Assembly: GCA_037176705.1 (NCBI GenBank)
Contig: CM073895.1
Coordinates: 7,648,551-7,712,550 of the forward strand
Direction of reading: 5' to 3'
DNA from: Molossus alvarezi
Taxonomy: Eukaryota; Chordata; Mammalia; Chiroptera; Molossidae
Length of the DNA stretch: 64,000 bases
The translations under genes were made by a program, and so were the position numbers. Below are positions 1 to 11,720 of the stretch, one piece after another. Each line of letters begins with the position of its first letter. The stretch's first letter is position 1. The notes under the pieces are model-generated. The model was given only the letters and a program-made list of their open reading frames with translations, was not told the DNA's origin and did no database searches.

Positions 1-1803
1 TGGGAGGCTGGGACCCCACCAGGTGAGGAGAAGACAGTCATGGGCAGCACCTGGCACCTGAGGTGGGCAGTGACTCAGAGCCCACAGATGGCTGTTCCCC
101 TGGGGGTGGGGGGGCAGCCTGTGGGCTGCTGTCTTGACCTGAAGCTGCGGGGGTTGGGTTCCAGCCTGGGAGGAGTGGGCTCTCACTGTTAGATCCAGTG
201 GCTCAGGGACCGGGAAAGGGGCTAAAAATAGCCAGAGGCAGCTGAGCCCACACTATATACGGCAGAGAACAGACGGCTTTGAAGGGCAGGCGGCTTAGAG
301 CAGGGAGGGGCCAGGCCAGGGTCCCAAGGGCAGCCCACAGGCCTGCATTCCTCATCCCCAGGGCCCGGGAAGGTGGCCGGGGGGCCGAGCCCACACTGAC
401 CGGCTGGGGCTCTGGTGGATCTCTCCATGGCCCAGGCCCGGGGCTGAGCAAGCCTTCCCAGGTGTCACCGGGAGTCCCACTGGGCCCCACACCAGAGGGC
501 TGAGGCCTGAGGCCACAGGCTGCTGGTGTTCGCAGCCCTGCCTCTTGCCGTCCGGCCTTCCACTGGCCAGAGCAGAGGAGGCAGGAGGCAGGGCAGAGCT
601 GGGCTTGGCAGAGCCGGGCGTGGGAGGGGCTGGGACACCAGGGACAGAGGCCCTTGTCCCTGTCCCTCCCTCTCCTCAGGCCCCAGCGCAATCACCTTGT
701 GTCTGGGAAAGGCAAGGGTTTTTCCTATCAGAGGAAACTGAAGGTCACACTTTTCCTCATTGATCTTGCAATGTTTGTTAATTACTCTGTCACTGATGTG
801 GCGAAGGATAATTAAACAGCTCTGTTTATATCTTATATGCATAATTATGTGGCTGCGCAGGGCTCCCTGTGCAGGGAGGAGATGTGCCCCTCACTGCAGG
901 GGGAAGGGGTAGGGGAGCGGGCAGGGGCGGCTCGGGCACCAGGCACAGCTTGGGAAGGAGACTAGGGAGCTGAGGAAAGACCCCCGATCCTGGGACTCCA
1001 GTCCTAGGGGTGACTCCTTCCCTCCCCAGAGCAGAGGAGCTCAGTCAGGGCTGCTCTGAGTCTGAGGACCAGGGGACACCAGAAGAGCCGGCCTCAGCTA
1101 CCTCGTGGAAAGAGGTCAGCCAGAGGACTGTGTCCAGGGCAGAGCGTGTGACGGGAGATTCGGGCCGGGCCATCCTGGGGCCCCGTGCCTGGTCTGAGCG
1201 GTCCTGCTGAGGAGAGCCGGGACCCTGGGAAGAGGTGGGAGGTCAGACAGTGGGCAAGACGTGGGGAGTAGGGAGGAGAGTGGGCGAACAGGCCCGTCCT
1301 GGAGCCCCCGGAGAACCCTCCCCGAGAACCAGTCTCTGGAGGTGGCCAGGGAGTGGGGTTCGAGATGCTCGGACTGCTGCTCCCAGACGCACACCCAGTT
1401 ACTATGTCGTCCAACGGGCTCCTCTCCACACAAGCGTGTAGCTGTCTACCCACACACTGTCCATCCATCCGGCTGCCTGTCCACCCACTATACCTCCATT
1501 CATTGCTTCCTGAAGACCTACTGTGTGTTCGGGAGCCCCGACCCCCAGACCTGCTCACATACTCGAGCTGCTTTCTCAGGCCCTTCCCTCCCCTGGTGCT
1601 TTGCCCGCACCCCTGTCCAGCTAGTCTCCCCATCCTGGTCACGACTCTGGCCCAGCACCCCTCCTCAGGGGTCTTTGCTGGGTTGGATGAGGGCCGACAT
1701 TTGGAACAAGAGTGAGCGAGGTGAGCGTGTCCCGTAGACACCCCGCTCCTGCCCCACCTGGCGTCCTCCCCAGGCCGCGTCCCATCGGGGCTCAGACACC
1801 CAC
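1..1803 (-). other. CASZ1: CASZ1 intron downstream of coding exon 2
   Basis: This begins at the donor GT of coding exon 2 and continues past the left edge. I looked for the next CASZ1 coding segment and did not find it. Contents are an AT-rich island at 740-860, a degenerate CCAT/CTGT-rich patch near 1440-1500, and otherwise featureless GC-rich DNA. Confidence 0.8.
740..860. promoter_or_regulatory. AT-rich island, candidate conserved element
   Basis: An AT-rich island in GC-rich intron carries GTTAATTACT, GATAATTAAAC and ATGCATAATTATG, which resemble homeodomain and POU sites. Function is inferred from composition only. Confidence 0.35.
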
Positions 1804-2292
1804 CTGACGGCTGCTTGGCACTGGGGCCACTGTTGTCCTTGGAGGCCGCCCTGTCTGTGTCCTTCTCCTCCGCCACACCGCCGTCCTTGGGGGGCTCCTC
1901 GCCGTGGTCTTCCTCATCGCTGCAGCCCTGGGGCTGCACCATGTAGACGCCCTCGGGCGGCAGCTCCAGGCCCTCGCGCGGGGTGCGCCCCGGCAAGGGC
2001 GTGGGTGCCGGCTCCTCGCTGTACTCTCCGTTCACCCACTTTTCGATCACCGCCCGCCTCTTGTCTTCTTCACTGCGGGGGGTCCGGGCCACCCCCGACT
2101 CCGGGCCACTGCGCTCTTTGTCCTGGGGCTTCAGCGGGCTGCCCCCGGCGTGGGCGCCAGCCTCTGCCCCCTTCTCCACCACCACCTGGCGGCTCAGCTT
2201 GGCGCAGATGGCGTTGAGCTTCAGGCCACCTTTGCGCTTGGCGGCCATCGCGGGCTTGCCTGTGGGCGGGTCGGTGCACCGGGTGCCTTCAG
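1804..2292 (-). CDS. CASZ1: CASZ1 coding exon 2 (residues about 6-168)
   Basis: This internal exon encodes part of the N-terminus of CASZ1, a nuclear zinc-finger transcription factor of neural, cardiac and vascular development. The minus-strand translation contains EGTRCTDPP, then [18 protein letters not shown], then [20 protein letters not shown] and [20 protein letters not shown], which I recognise as the mammalian CASZ1 N-terminus. The acceptor is a long pyrimidine tract ending CCGCTGCAG, with the exon starting at 2292. The donor is CCGTCAG|GTGGGT, with the exon ending at 1804. Length is 489 nt: two bases complete the codon begun in the previous exon, 162 full codons follow, and one base is left over. 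Past 1804 the frame loses all similarity (CLSPDGTRP), as expected for intron. The basic AAKRKGG stretch is the likely N-terminal nuclear localisation segment; I recall this region also being implicated in NuRD binding. No zinc fingers lie in this exon. The next coding exon is not in the window. Confidence 0.96.
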
Positions 2293-4189
2293 CTGCAGCG
2301 GTGGAGAGAGGGCGGGGAGCAGGTCAGGCACGGCCACCCACCTGGACAGCAGGGGCGGGGACTGTCCCCAATCCCCCAAGCCAAAGGTCTTCCCAATCAC
2401 GAGTCGTCACAGCACGACGAGACTGCCCAGCGCGTGTCTGAACCCCTCTGAACCCCTCATTAGACTGGGCTCCGGGGCCCAAGCTTGCCCACGGCTCTGT
2501 GTCAGAGCCTGACTCTAAGCCGGGCAACATACCGGCTGGTTCAAGGAGTAATTGGTGAATGAACGAATGAATCAACCTCTTCACACACAAGGGGCAGGCT
2601 CCTTCCCAGCACCTGGTCCCTGGGAGCATTTCCTGCGTGGGCAGCCGGGCACCTCACCTGAGGGCAGGCTGGCCAGGCCCACTGCACAGAGGGGGCTCGC
2701 AGGCAGGCGGAGGAGCCGGGATGGGCGCGGCTGGCAAGCCTGACTCCGGCCGTGAGCGCCCTCCCGCCGCATGGCCTGCTGGGAAGGGGACAGCAAGGGG
2801 CCGGGAGTGGCCGTGGCGACCTCTGCCCTAGCGTCCAGCAGCACTTGGTTGCCACTGTCCCCACCCGAGTGTCATCCCTGGCAGCTCCTGTGTGTGGTCC
2901 CGGGACCCCTCCAAACTCCAGCCCCTGCCACTGAAGAGCCTTAAGATCTCCTGGTCTCTAGCCTTCTTGCCAGGGCCCTCGCAGCCCCTCACAGCCCCTC
3001 TCGTCTCCTCTGGCCATTTCCTGTCCCCCCCTTGCTCCAAGCCTCCATCAGGGCACTCCCTACTCCCCACAGCCCTCCAGGGGCCACTCATCGGCCAGTT
3101 CCTGCAGCCCTGGAAGGCCTGGCCGGTCCCAAGAGCCCACTCCCCAGCCCCAAGGAGCCGCAGGTGCGATGCCTAATCCCTGCACGCGACAGCCCAAGGC
3201 GGCCGCCCCGAAAAGCTCAGGAAGCTGCCCGAGTGCTCCCCCCAGCCACAGCAGGTGGCCCAGGGTCCTGGACGGCATATGGCGAGCCCGCTCACCACAC
3301 AGCCTGGGACCTGCCACAAAGGCCAACACAGGGAGACGCATACATGTCTGTGGGTGCATCGGTCTGCCTGTCTGTCCGTCTGGCCATCCTCCATTTAGTG
3401 AGCTACTCCTACTGTGTGTCCTGTGGTAGAGCAGAGGCAGGACAGAAGCCACGCCAGATACGCTCTCGGCTCACACTGACTTTGTGCACAGGGAGCCCCA
3501 GTGAAGCTTCTCGATGCCAGGGCTCCCTCGCAGGTCCCCAACAGGAGTGGGCACGTCAAGTCTCCACATGGGTCAAAGGCTGAGTGAGGGGAAAGCTCCG
3601 CCCCCCAGTCCGTGGTTAGAAGAGGCTTCACCATCCACACTCTAAAACCTTCATACCTGCAGCCCACTGAGAGCAGGCAGACAGGGACGGCCACACCTGT
3701 GCTGGCGCAGGGGCAGACTTGGCTGATACACATGCATGGCTGTCCCCCACGACACAGACGATGCCCAGAGACCCTAGATCCTTGCCCGAAGCCAGCTGCC
3801 TGGGTATGGCCTCATTGGCTCAGGGCCCGGTGACCCGGTGCAGGCCAGCACCAGGGAAGGGTCAGCTTGGCTCACTCCAGGCCTCCCCGTCCTGTGGCCC
3901 TGGCTCTGCTGGGCCCCACCCTCACCCAAGCCGGATGCCCACTGTACCCATGTTTGTCTACATCTCCAAGTCTGTGCTGCCCGCACCCAAGTCTCCAAGC
4001 ACCGACATGGGGTTCCTTCTCAAAGCTCAGTGATGGCCCCTAATCGCACATCTCACCCAACCATCGGGCCAGCCGCCAGGCTCCGTGACAACAAGTTCCC
4101 TCCAGCAGGCCTACGGAGAACAGAGCAGGCCTCACCTGGTCCCCCGTCCCCTGCCCTGGTGAGGAAGGGAAGGGTGGGAGTGGGGAAGC

Positions 4190-4270
4190 CAGCTCTATTT
4201 TTACTGGGAGGTAAGCAGCCAAGTGTGTATGGCAGACGGCAAATGAATCTATAAATATTTATCCCAAGGA
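4190..4270. promoter_or_regulatory. AT-rich island, candidate conserved element
   Basis: A compact AT-rich segment contains AAATGAATCTATAAATATTT in very GC-rich surroundings. It has no match to a repeat I know. Regulatory role is inferred. Confidence 0.28.
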
Positions 4271-5142
4271 AGAGGGAAGCAGAGACTCCCAGGGCTGCCC
4301 TTGCTGCTGGTGACACCCCTCCCTGGGCCCCCACCCGTCCTGGAGCCCCCGGCACTGGGGCCCACCCAGCCCAGCCCACCCTCTCCTGATCTCGCCTGTG
4401 CGCCTGGCTCGGTCCCTCCTGGGCCCCTACCAGCTGCGATGCAGCTGTGTACCCAGGGCCCACCCCCAGCCTGCAGGCCCCTTTGCTCCACCTACAGCCC
4501 TACACCTGCCCTCCAGCTGCTGCTCTGCCCCCGCCCACCTGCCTTCCAGATGTTGCCCTCCCTCTGACTCTGCTGTTGGCCCCAGGGGTGGAAGTGAAGA
4601 ACGGCATGGGCCTGGGGTGCAGGGCGGGGGGCAGAGACTGGCCTTCCTCAGTAAGTGGAAACGCGTGCGAGGCTGGGGCGCGGACGGGGGCGTGAGAGCT
4701 GAGATCCAAGTGGCCTGTCCGTCCACCCCATGGGGCCTTCCTCCCCCCCTTGCCCATCAGGGCCCTGGGCCCTGTAGACTACCCCCCTCGTGGCCTGACC
4801 CCAGGCTCCTGTCCATGTAAACACTCCCCGACTTTCTTCCCTGGAATATAAACGCCGTGGCCAGGCCTCAATGGGAGGAAGCCATCCGTCCCGGCCTTGT
4901 CACTGCCCCTTTCATCTCCTTCCCACCACCGGCCTGCCCGCTGCTCTATTTACACTGGACACTTCCTCTGGGAACAATGCTGCCCGGGAGGCAGGCTTGG
5001 CCTGAGGGTGGGAGGCGGGGGACCCCCGTGCTGCTGACCCAGGGACGGCGCCCCCAGCGAGGGAGGGGCGGGCCAGCTGCGCCAGCCCAGGGGCTCTCCC
5101 GGCCTCCAGCCTCTGGCCCGGTGGCTCTGCCCCGGGAGGTGG

Positions 5143-5315
5143 CACAGCATCATGGTTATGGCCTGGCCTTGGGGGTCAGACAGTTGTGTGTTCGTAGCCT
5201 GGCTCTGCCCCTTGCTGGCTCCGGGCCCTGGACAAGCTTTCTCCCTGTAAAAGGGCCATAGGACTGTGAGGTCACAGGTGCCCGTCTGTGCCCCGCACAG
5301 GGCCTGGCAAGCAAG
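5143..5315 (+). repeat. MIR SINE
   Basis: This contains GGGGGTCAGACAGTTGTG, CTGGCTCTGCCCCTTGC, CCCTGTAAAAGGGCCATAGG and CGCACAGGGCCTGGCAAG, in MIR order. Confidence 0.6.
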
Positions 5316-5844
5316 GACCTGGGAAAAGGCAACTGAGTCCCAGGAGGGGACAGACAGGCAAGCGTGGGCCAGACCTGGGCATGAGGACCAGGAACCCCCC
5401 TGGCCAGGAGAGGTGGGGAGAAAGGAGAGGCGAGAGGGCCGGGCGGGGCGGGCTGCCTTCTCAGTGCCCTACGGCCCCTGCCCGGCTCCCAGGACCTGGC
5501 CCTCCCCTCCCAGGCCCACACTGAACAAGCCGCCCCCAGGCGGCTCCCAGCATCTGACCCGAGTAGATCCTGCTCAGGGCAGACAGGAGGGCAAGGCTGG
5601 GCCGGCCTGCCCCGTGATGCCTCCTAACAAGCCAGCGTGGCGGGGGCTTCACTGTCCCATCTGAACGGGGAGGACACCGATCGTGGAGCCGTGAGGACAC
5701 CCGGAGCCTGAGTCCACAGATGCCAGGGGCCGGGGCCACCATGATGTCCCCACTGAGGCTGCTGGGTGGGCTCCAGGAAGTCCCAGGCCTCCCTGCTCAT
5801 CGTCTCCACACCCCCGCTCCCTACCCCAGAACACAGAGCCCCTA

Positions 5845-5945
5845 AAGTGTTAACTCGATGGGTAAAATGGTGCAGCAGATTGCTACAATAAATAATTTAC
5901 TGATATTTATAAATATTCAAATCAGCCAGCTTCAGAAATCGAAGG
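5845..5945. promoter_or_regulatory. AT-rich island, candidate conserved element
   Basis: This contains GTGTTAACTC (a GTTAAC core as in HNF1/Fox-type sites), AATAAATAATTTACTG and ATATTTATAAATATTC, bounded on both sides by GC-rich DNA. Regulatory role is inferred. Confidence 0.32.
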
Positions 5946-6349
5946 AGGGAGGGCCTCAGGAGAAAGGCCCGTCATGGCAGGAGTCTCATCGCCCCTTCCA
6001 AAGGCTGGGCAGCGGGGCTCCTGCCGGTCTGGGCCAAGGCTGGGCTCCTGCAGCTGCCCCCCGGCCCCTCCCCCCGATCTCTGGGACTGAGGTGCTGGGG
6101 TGAACCGGCTGCCCCTCCGTGCCTGGTCAGGGCCAGGCCTTCCCCGGCCCTGGCTCAGTGGGAGCGGAGGCTCCAGTGCCCAGGGCCCAGTCTCAGATTC
6201 GCTTGTCCTGCCTTGTGAGGGGCAGTCCCCAGGGGCTGGGCAGGCCTGGCAGCCCCCCCATGAGTAATGTGTTTCGAGGCTGGGCGGGCTGTCAGCTACC
6301 AGGCTCTGGGTGCTTTATGGTCTCTGCCTGGTGGCTCTGAACTCCCTGG

Positions 6350-6490
6350 TAGGAAATAAAGTTCTCCCTGCGCGTCCCTTCTAAACATTTCACTCAGTGG
6401 AAACGGTGTTTAAGAAAAATGAGGACATATTTCTTCCTAAGGATGCAGTGTCCCCTTTGGGCGGCCTAATGCCCGCTGTATATCAGGAGG
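6350..6490. promoter_or_regulatory. AT-rich island, candidate conserved element
   Basis: A lower-GC patch with AAACATTTCACTCAG and GTGTTTAAGAAAAATGAGG lies just before a probable MIR copy. Weak candidate. Confidence 0.22.
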
Positions 6491-6644
6491 TGGTGAGGCG
6501 GGCCCAGCACCCGTCCCCTGGGTGGGGGTGGTCCAGGGCTCGCCTGCTTGCTGCCAGGCAGCGCGGGGACCACGGGCGCCACGGGGTCACTCTGGTGCTG
6601 TCCTGGCCCACGCCGCCTAGAGTGATACAGTAGCTGGCGCCTCT

Positions 6645-6855
6645 GAGCACCCCCTGGGGCAGGGGATGGTGCTGGGCACTTCACAGTGTCACCTCAGTGA
6701 CCCCCCAACATCTCCACATGGCCATTGTCCTGTCTCCGTGTCCAGGTGAAGAAGCAGAGCCCAGCGAGGCAGGTGACTGCCTGGGTCACCCAGTGTCAGT
6801 GCTGGAGCCAGATTACTCCTACTGGGCTCAGACGTCCAAGGTCTCGCCTGGGATT
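6645..6855 (-). repeat. MIR-like SINE, reverse orientation
   Basis: A decayed antisense MIR pattern: GGGCACTTCACAGTGTC, then a GTGAAGAAGCAGAGC segment, then CTGGAGCCAGATTACTCC. Confidence 0.4.
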
Positions 6856-7499
6856 CCGCCCCCACACCTCCCGTAGCCTCCTATCCAGGTGCAGCAATGT
6901 CAGGGCCTCCACCGTGCTATCCCTACGAACTTGAACTTGACAGGCCACAGCCCCAGTGTCCAGGGCTCTGCCCACGTTCGCCCATCACACTCTCTGAGCA
7001 CGTTCTACAGGCCAGGCCCTGGGTGGAGTCCTGAGGGTACAACATGAGCAAGACTGCCTGTCCTGTCCCTGCATCATGGGCTGTTTGATTTAGAGGGGCG
7101 GGCGGTTATGTCATTACAAGCAAAATCATGGTGGCTAAAAGTTTAGGTGCCACAGGAGCCAGGAGTGTGGGAAGCAAGGAAGGATTCCTGGGACATCGGC
7201 TCCAGGCCCTGCTCCCCGACAAGCTCCCAGGCGGCTCCACTGTCCCTGCCTGTCTCTTCTTCCCCAGCACACAGCTCTCTCCACCTTCCCAGTTCCCTTC
7301 CCTGACCTTCCAGCTGTGCAGGACCTGTCCCCCGGGGGAGGGGGTACTTCCCTGGTGCATTGACCCCCAGCGGGGAACAGAAGGGCTGCCCAGCTTCTTC
7401 AGATGCGAGGAGTGGACACTGCTCCCCCAGGGTGCTCCACCAGGTCCCCTGGCCCCAACAGCTCCCAGCTGGGGGTGGGGTTGCTGGGCCCTACTTGCC

Positions 7500-7640
7500 C
7501 CTTTTTGTTTATTTATTTATTATGATTTTTTAGTCCAGTTAAAAGGTTTACTATCCAGACGCGTCTAAGTGGCCTCACTTAGCGTAAGTAACTCTATAAA
7601 TCAGGGGAACTGTTAGCATCCACCGCACAGGCTGGCTATC
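7500..7640. promoter_or_regulatory. AT-rich island, candidate conserved element
   Basis: A T-rich opening (TTTATTTATTTATTATG) is followed by unique sequence with CGTCTAAGTGG and TCTATAAATCAGG. It might be an old repeat tail rather than an enhancer. Confidence 0.22.
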
Positions 7641-7706
7641 AATCTCCCCCAGGTCACAGCCAAACAGGAAGGGGAGAAAAAAAGAGTTACCACCCAGGGG
7701 AGATTT

Positions 7707-7709
<3 letters not shown>

Positions 7710-7737
<28 letters not shown>
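7710..7737 (+). repeat. (CA)n microsatellite
   Basis: About 13-14 perfect CA units, with more imperfect CACACA patches to about 7820. Confidence 0.92.
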
Positions 7738-8559
7738 GGCGCACACACGGGCCATGCGCACACACACTCAGGCGTCTCTGTAGTTGTACAATCGCATTGT
7801 AGTCACACACGCACACACAGAGCAGCCCGGAAACGGGCCATGCCGTGTGGGCACCGTAACAGGGCACAGACTCGGCTCCTGCAGCCCAAAGGGGAGACGG
7901 GGCCTGGGGGGTTAACGGGCACTGGTTCTCTGTGCCCACGGTGTCCTGCTCGGGCTTCAGAGGAAGGGGCTCTGCTTGGTCCCCGTCCCTTTCTGTGGCC
8001 CCTGCCTCTGCCAACCCAAAGGGACCAAGCTTTCCCCTGTTGTGTGCCCAAGGTAAGCACTCGGCGGGAGACGAAGCCAGGAAAGGGGCAGGGAGGCTGT
8101 TGGCTTGTGGGCCACTGCAGGGGGGCGTGCTGTGGTCCCAGGTCCTTGCCCACCTGCCCGAGGCTGGGTATGCTGTAGACACAGCGCAGGATTCCACAAG
8201 GGCAACACCATCCAAGGAAGTGACACAAGAGTGCCAAGGAGAGGCGGGTGCCCAGAGCGACCTCTCCGCAGCGGCCTCAGGAATGCCCTGCCAGTTTACT
8301 TTTGAGGATCGGCGGGATGCGCACAGGGCTTGGACACAGGCTCCCCCTCACCCCCGGGGGGCCTCAGACCTAGAGGACCCCATTAGGAAGTGGGGTGGGG
8401 AGGCCACTCCCGGGCACCCCTCAGCTTCTCCTGGCATCCCTTCTGGGTCTCCCAGGCAAGGCGAGGCAGCCGGAGGGTGGCAGACCCCCGGCCCGCCCCC
8501 TCTCCCACCTTGCCCCAGAGGCCTCCGGCTCACCCGCTGCCTGCCGCCGCATCTCCCCG

Positions 8560-9400
8560 TGAACTCTATTTCTCTTTCCCCTCTGAAAACAACTGAGCTG
8601 TAAATACTGTTTAACCTTCTCTCCCCCTCCCCCCACCCCCTCCCCTCCGCACTATAAAAACACAAATATGCCATAACTCAGCCGGCCAGGCCGCCCAGCC
8701 TCCAACATGCCCCGCGCCCGGGCCTCTCAGGAAGGTCATTACAAACGACTTTCCGATTCACTGCTCCTGAAATAATTTTGTGTATTAAAACCTGAATCTG
8801 CACTTTCTGGGGCCGAAAGCCTCGCTTAATTATGGCGGGTGTCCTTGGGACGGACAGTGATCCTTCACTCGCTAGCCCGCGCTCCAGCCGCCACCCGCCA
8901 GCCCGCCCCCTCCCTGGGCCCAATCTGTTTTCAAAGTGTGTCTGTCCTTTATTAAATTGTTTTCTTTTCCACATTATCAGTTGCCATGGAGACCTCATCT
9001 CTCGGATTATTTGAATTTCATTATATCTATTGATTTGGGAGCATTTCATCTTTTTTATTGTTTTTCTGTCAATTTTCAAAACGAATAACCATCTAATTTG
9101 CGTCAGTGCTGATTATGTTTGTCCCTCAATAGAGGTCGGCAGCTGCGCTGGGGAAACAAATCAATGAAAAACCATCATAAAACTCCCCACTCCAGTCTCC
9201 AGGATGTGTGGGTGACATTCCACGCCTGCGAGAGACACACTCATCAGCTCCAAGTTCGGCTACGGTGGCGGCCGCTGCGCGCCACGTCCGCCTCCTCTGG
9301 CCTTAATATTTAATTTTGCGATTTGGGGCATTATTAGTGGTGTTTTTATTAGCGCGTGTGCGTGTGAGTGTTTGGTAGTGGGCTGGCTGCCGCGCTAATT
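8560..9400. promoter_or_regulatory. Long AT-rich island, candidate conserved enhancer
   Basis: About 840 bp of sharply lower GC content interrupts GC-rich intron. It includes TTACAAACGACTTTCC, TGAAATAATTTTGTGTATTA, CTCGCTTAATTATGGCGGG, TTGCCATGGAGACC (an RFX X-box-like word), ATAACCATCTAATTTGCG and CCTTAATATTTAATTTTGCG. No repeat family or coding frame fits. The mixture of dense TAAT words with retained CG dinucleotides is typical of vertebrate developmental enhancers. I infer function; conservation was not tested. Confidence 0.45.
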
Positions 9401-9574
9401 TGTGGGTGAGGCAGGGAACCCCGCGGAGGGCAGGGCGGCGGGCTGGGTGCGGTGGGCAGAGCCGAGCAGGGGCAGAGCCCGGAGGACCGGAGGACGGGCG
9501 GCCGGGATGCGGGACCAGGATGAGGGGCTGCGAAAGGGGGACGCAGAAGTGGGACCGAGCGAAGGGGAGGAAAA

Positions 9575-9810
9575 GAGGGAATTCAAATTGCTTACTTTGT
9601 TGGTTTTTTTTAAATAATTTATGCAATTTTAAGCATTTATGTATAAATTTTTTAATAAGCCACCCTGGAGCAGGATGGCCATTAACATCCCAACGTCCTT
9701 CTGTCCAATGGGCTGGCGGAGAGGATCAATTTCTGAGAGTACTTTCCCTTTTTTATGACATGATAAAATGCTTTTAAAGCAACTTACACAAATATGGAAA
9801 TTTTTTTTTC
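9575..9810. promoter_or_regulatory. AT-rich island, candidate conserved element
   Basis: This contains AAATTGCTTACTTTG, AAATAATTTATGCAATTTTA (an octamer/CEBP-like ATGCAAT word) and ATTTTTTAATAAGCC, plus a second patch with ACATGATAAAATGC. It is separated from the 8.56-9.40 kb island by a short GC-rich spacer. Confidence 0.38.
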
Positions 9811-9949
9811 TTTCCCCCGTCCCCTCTCCCTTCCCCTACAGCCTTCTTGCCCACCAGGAGGGTGGGCCCGCACTTGCCAGCACACACGCTCGTGCCCCCC
9901 TCTCCTGCGGGGGCGGGGGCCGCGGGGCTGGCAGGGAGACAGCCCCAGT

Positions 9950-10095
9950 TCTAACTGGAACTGGCCGCCTGTCCTTCTAACAAGGGCATAAACTTTCATT
10001 ACCCATGCACGCAGTCAAAGACAATTTAGGGAAACGCGCTGCTCGGAAAAGGAAAACCTCAGCGATTTGTGGCCCACGCTGCTGCCATCTGGGGG
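9950..10095. promoter_or_regulatory. Candidate conserved element with E-box
   Basis: This moderately AT-rich segment contains CATAAACTTTCATTACCC, GACAATTTAGGG and GCCATCTGG (an E-box). It is the third island of the 8.56-10.1 kb cluster. Confidence 0.28.
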
Positions 10096-11434
10096 GCTCT
10101 CGCCTCCAGCGCCAGGGAGCCCGAGCCCTGAACCTTGGGCACGGCCAGGCAGGAGGCAGGGGAGGAGCCCTGTGGGAGGCAGGGGGTCAGGACAGACCAG
10201 GGAAGTGAGCACAGGGTCTCTGCCTTGGCTACCAGGGAGCACCCGGTGAGCAGGGGCTGGGCCCCCTTGGTCATGCCCCCTCACACCCCTCCGCTAACCC
10301 CATCCGGCGTGGGCCCTTGAGGGCAAGCACGGGGCTCTTCATGTCTGCCACCATTGCCGGCACAGAACAGAAGCTCAGCTCTGAGGATGGACGGACAGAC
10401 AGAGGGACCAAGTGCAGACAAAGCAGAAGAGCAGGCCCAGGCTCCTGAGGTCTGCTCTGGAGACCCGCCCAAGCAGGGGGGCCCCTCCAGCTGACACCCA
10501 CTCGGGAAGCAGGTCTGGGGCAGGAATGCCCCGGGTGTAGAGGACTGGGGTGACCGGAACGAGAGGGGATGGCCCGGCCACCATCACCCCATCCAGGCCT
10601 GAGTCCCTGCTCCCTGAGACTGAGCCAAGCCTTGTGAGAGAGAACACGTGGCCCTGCCCAGCCGTGGGACAGCCCTCATTTTCTTGTCCCTTTCACCTTG
10701 CAGCTCCTCCTCCGGACAGGGAGAGGGAGGAGGGGCCTGCGGGGGGAGCCCTGCCCACGGGCGAGAGGGATGATCCTGGTTTCCTTCCCCGCCCTGTCAC
10801 TGCAGGACAGTGTCCAGCCCTCGGAGACCACACTCGGGCACCTGGACTTTGGCAGCTTCCAAATAATACACAGCGACATTGGAGACTTGGCCCCTTTCAA
10901 AGCTTGCCACTGTAAGCCGGTTCTGTCTCTGCCCTGGGCCTGTGTTCTCATGGGACGGGGTTGCTGCAGGATGATGTGGTCCCACAGAGCCGTGGAGTGC
11001 ACGGTGCCTGCCACCGTGCTGGGTGGTGACTGTGAGCAGGGTTCCCGCCTCCGGAAAGGCTGCTTCTTCCCCAACCTAGCGGCTCAGTCCAGCCTCGCAC
11101 GGCCCTGCCTTTGCCCAGGGATCTGGGAGCCCTGGTGCCCTCCTGCTTCCCCCGACTCTCAAATCCCAACTTTTCCCTTGGGCCCTCACCGCTGAGGCCA
11201 TCCAGGCCCAAGGACCCTCTCAGTCTGGGTCTCCCGAGCATCTCCAGGAGCATCCCCACTCTGGGTGAGCCTGGCTGCGGGCAGCCCAGAAAGGGCCCAC
11301 AGCATCCCGGACGCTTGGCAGTGCAGCGAAGCTGCACCCCTGGTACGGCCAGGCCACCCCCAGCCGTCACTGGGGACTTGAGGGGAGCAGGGCCGTGCCC
11401 ACCCGCCTCCTCTTCTGTGCTCAGATCCCCCCTC

Positions 11435-11720
11435 CCCAACTGTCATTAAAATAACAAGTTTCTGTTACAATCTAAACATTCCCACATCGCATAAAGGGTT
11501 ATATTACACCCGAGTCACTCCCGGGCCCATGTTTGCACAGAAAAGCTCACGGCAGGTCCCCCCTCCTGACGAAGTGACTTATTAAAGTTTAAACAGTAAT
11601 TAACAGAACAATAAAAATAAAGGGATGTTTGGGGAGTCATAGCGCACACAGGGTTTTTGGCAGTGCCAGCAGTTTTTCAGTGCCCTGCGCTGGCAGCAAA
11701 ATGCGACTGTGAAGCCAGGG
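11435..11720. promoter_or_regulatory. AT-rich island, candidate conserved element
   Basis: This contains GTCATTAAAATAACAAG, GTTACAATCTAAACATTC, AAAGTTTAAACAGTAATTAA and AATAAAAATAAAGGG, within GC-rich intron. No repeat match is recognised. Confidence 0.35.

Noticed and set aside
1094..2248. Single 384-residue reading frame as an intact gene
   Set aside because: Only 2248-1804 matches CASZ1. The rest is read-through into intron after a consensus donor at 1803.
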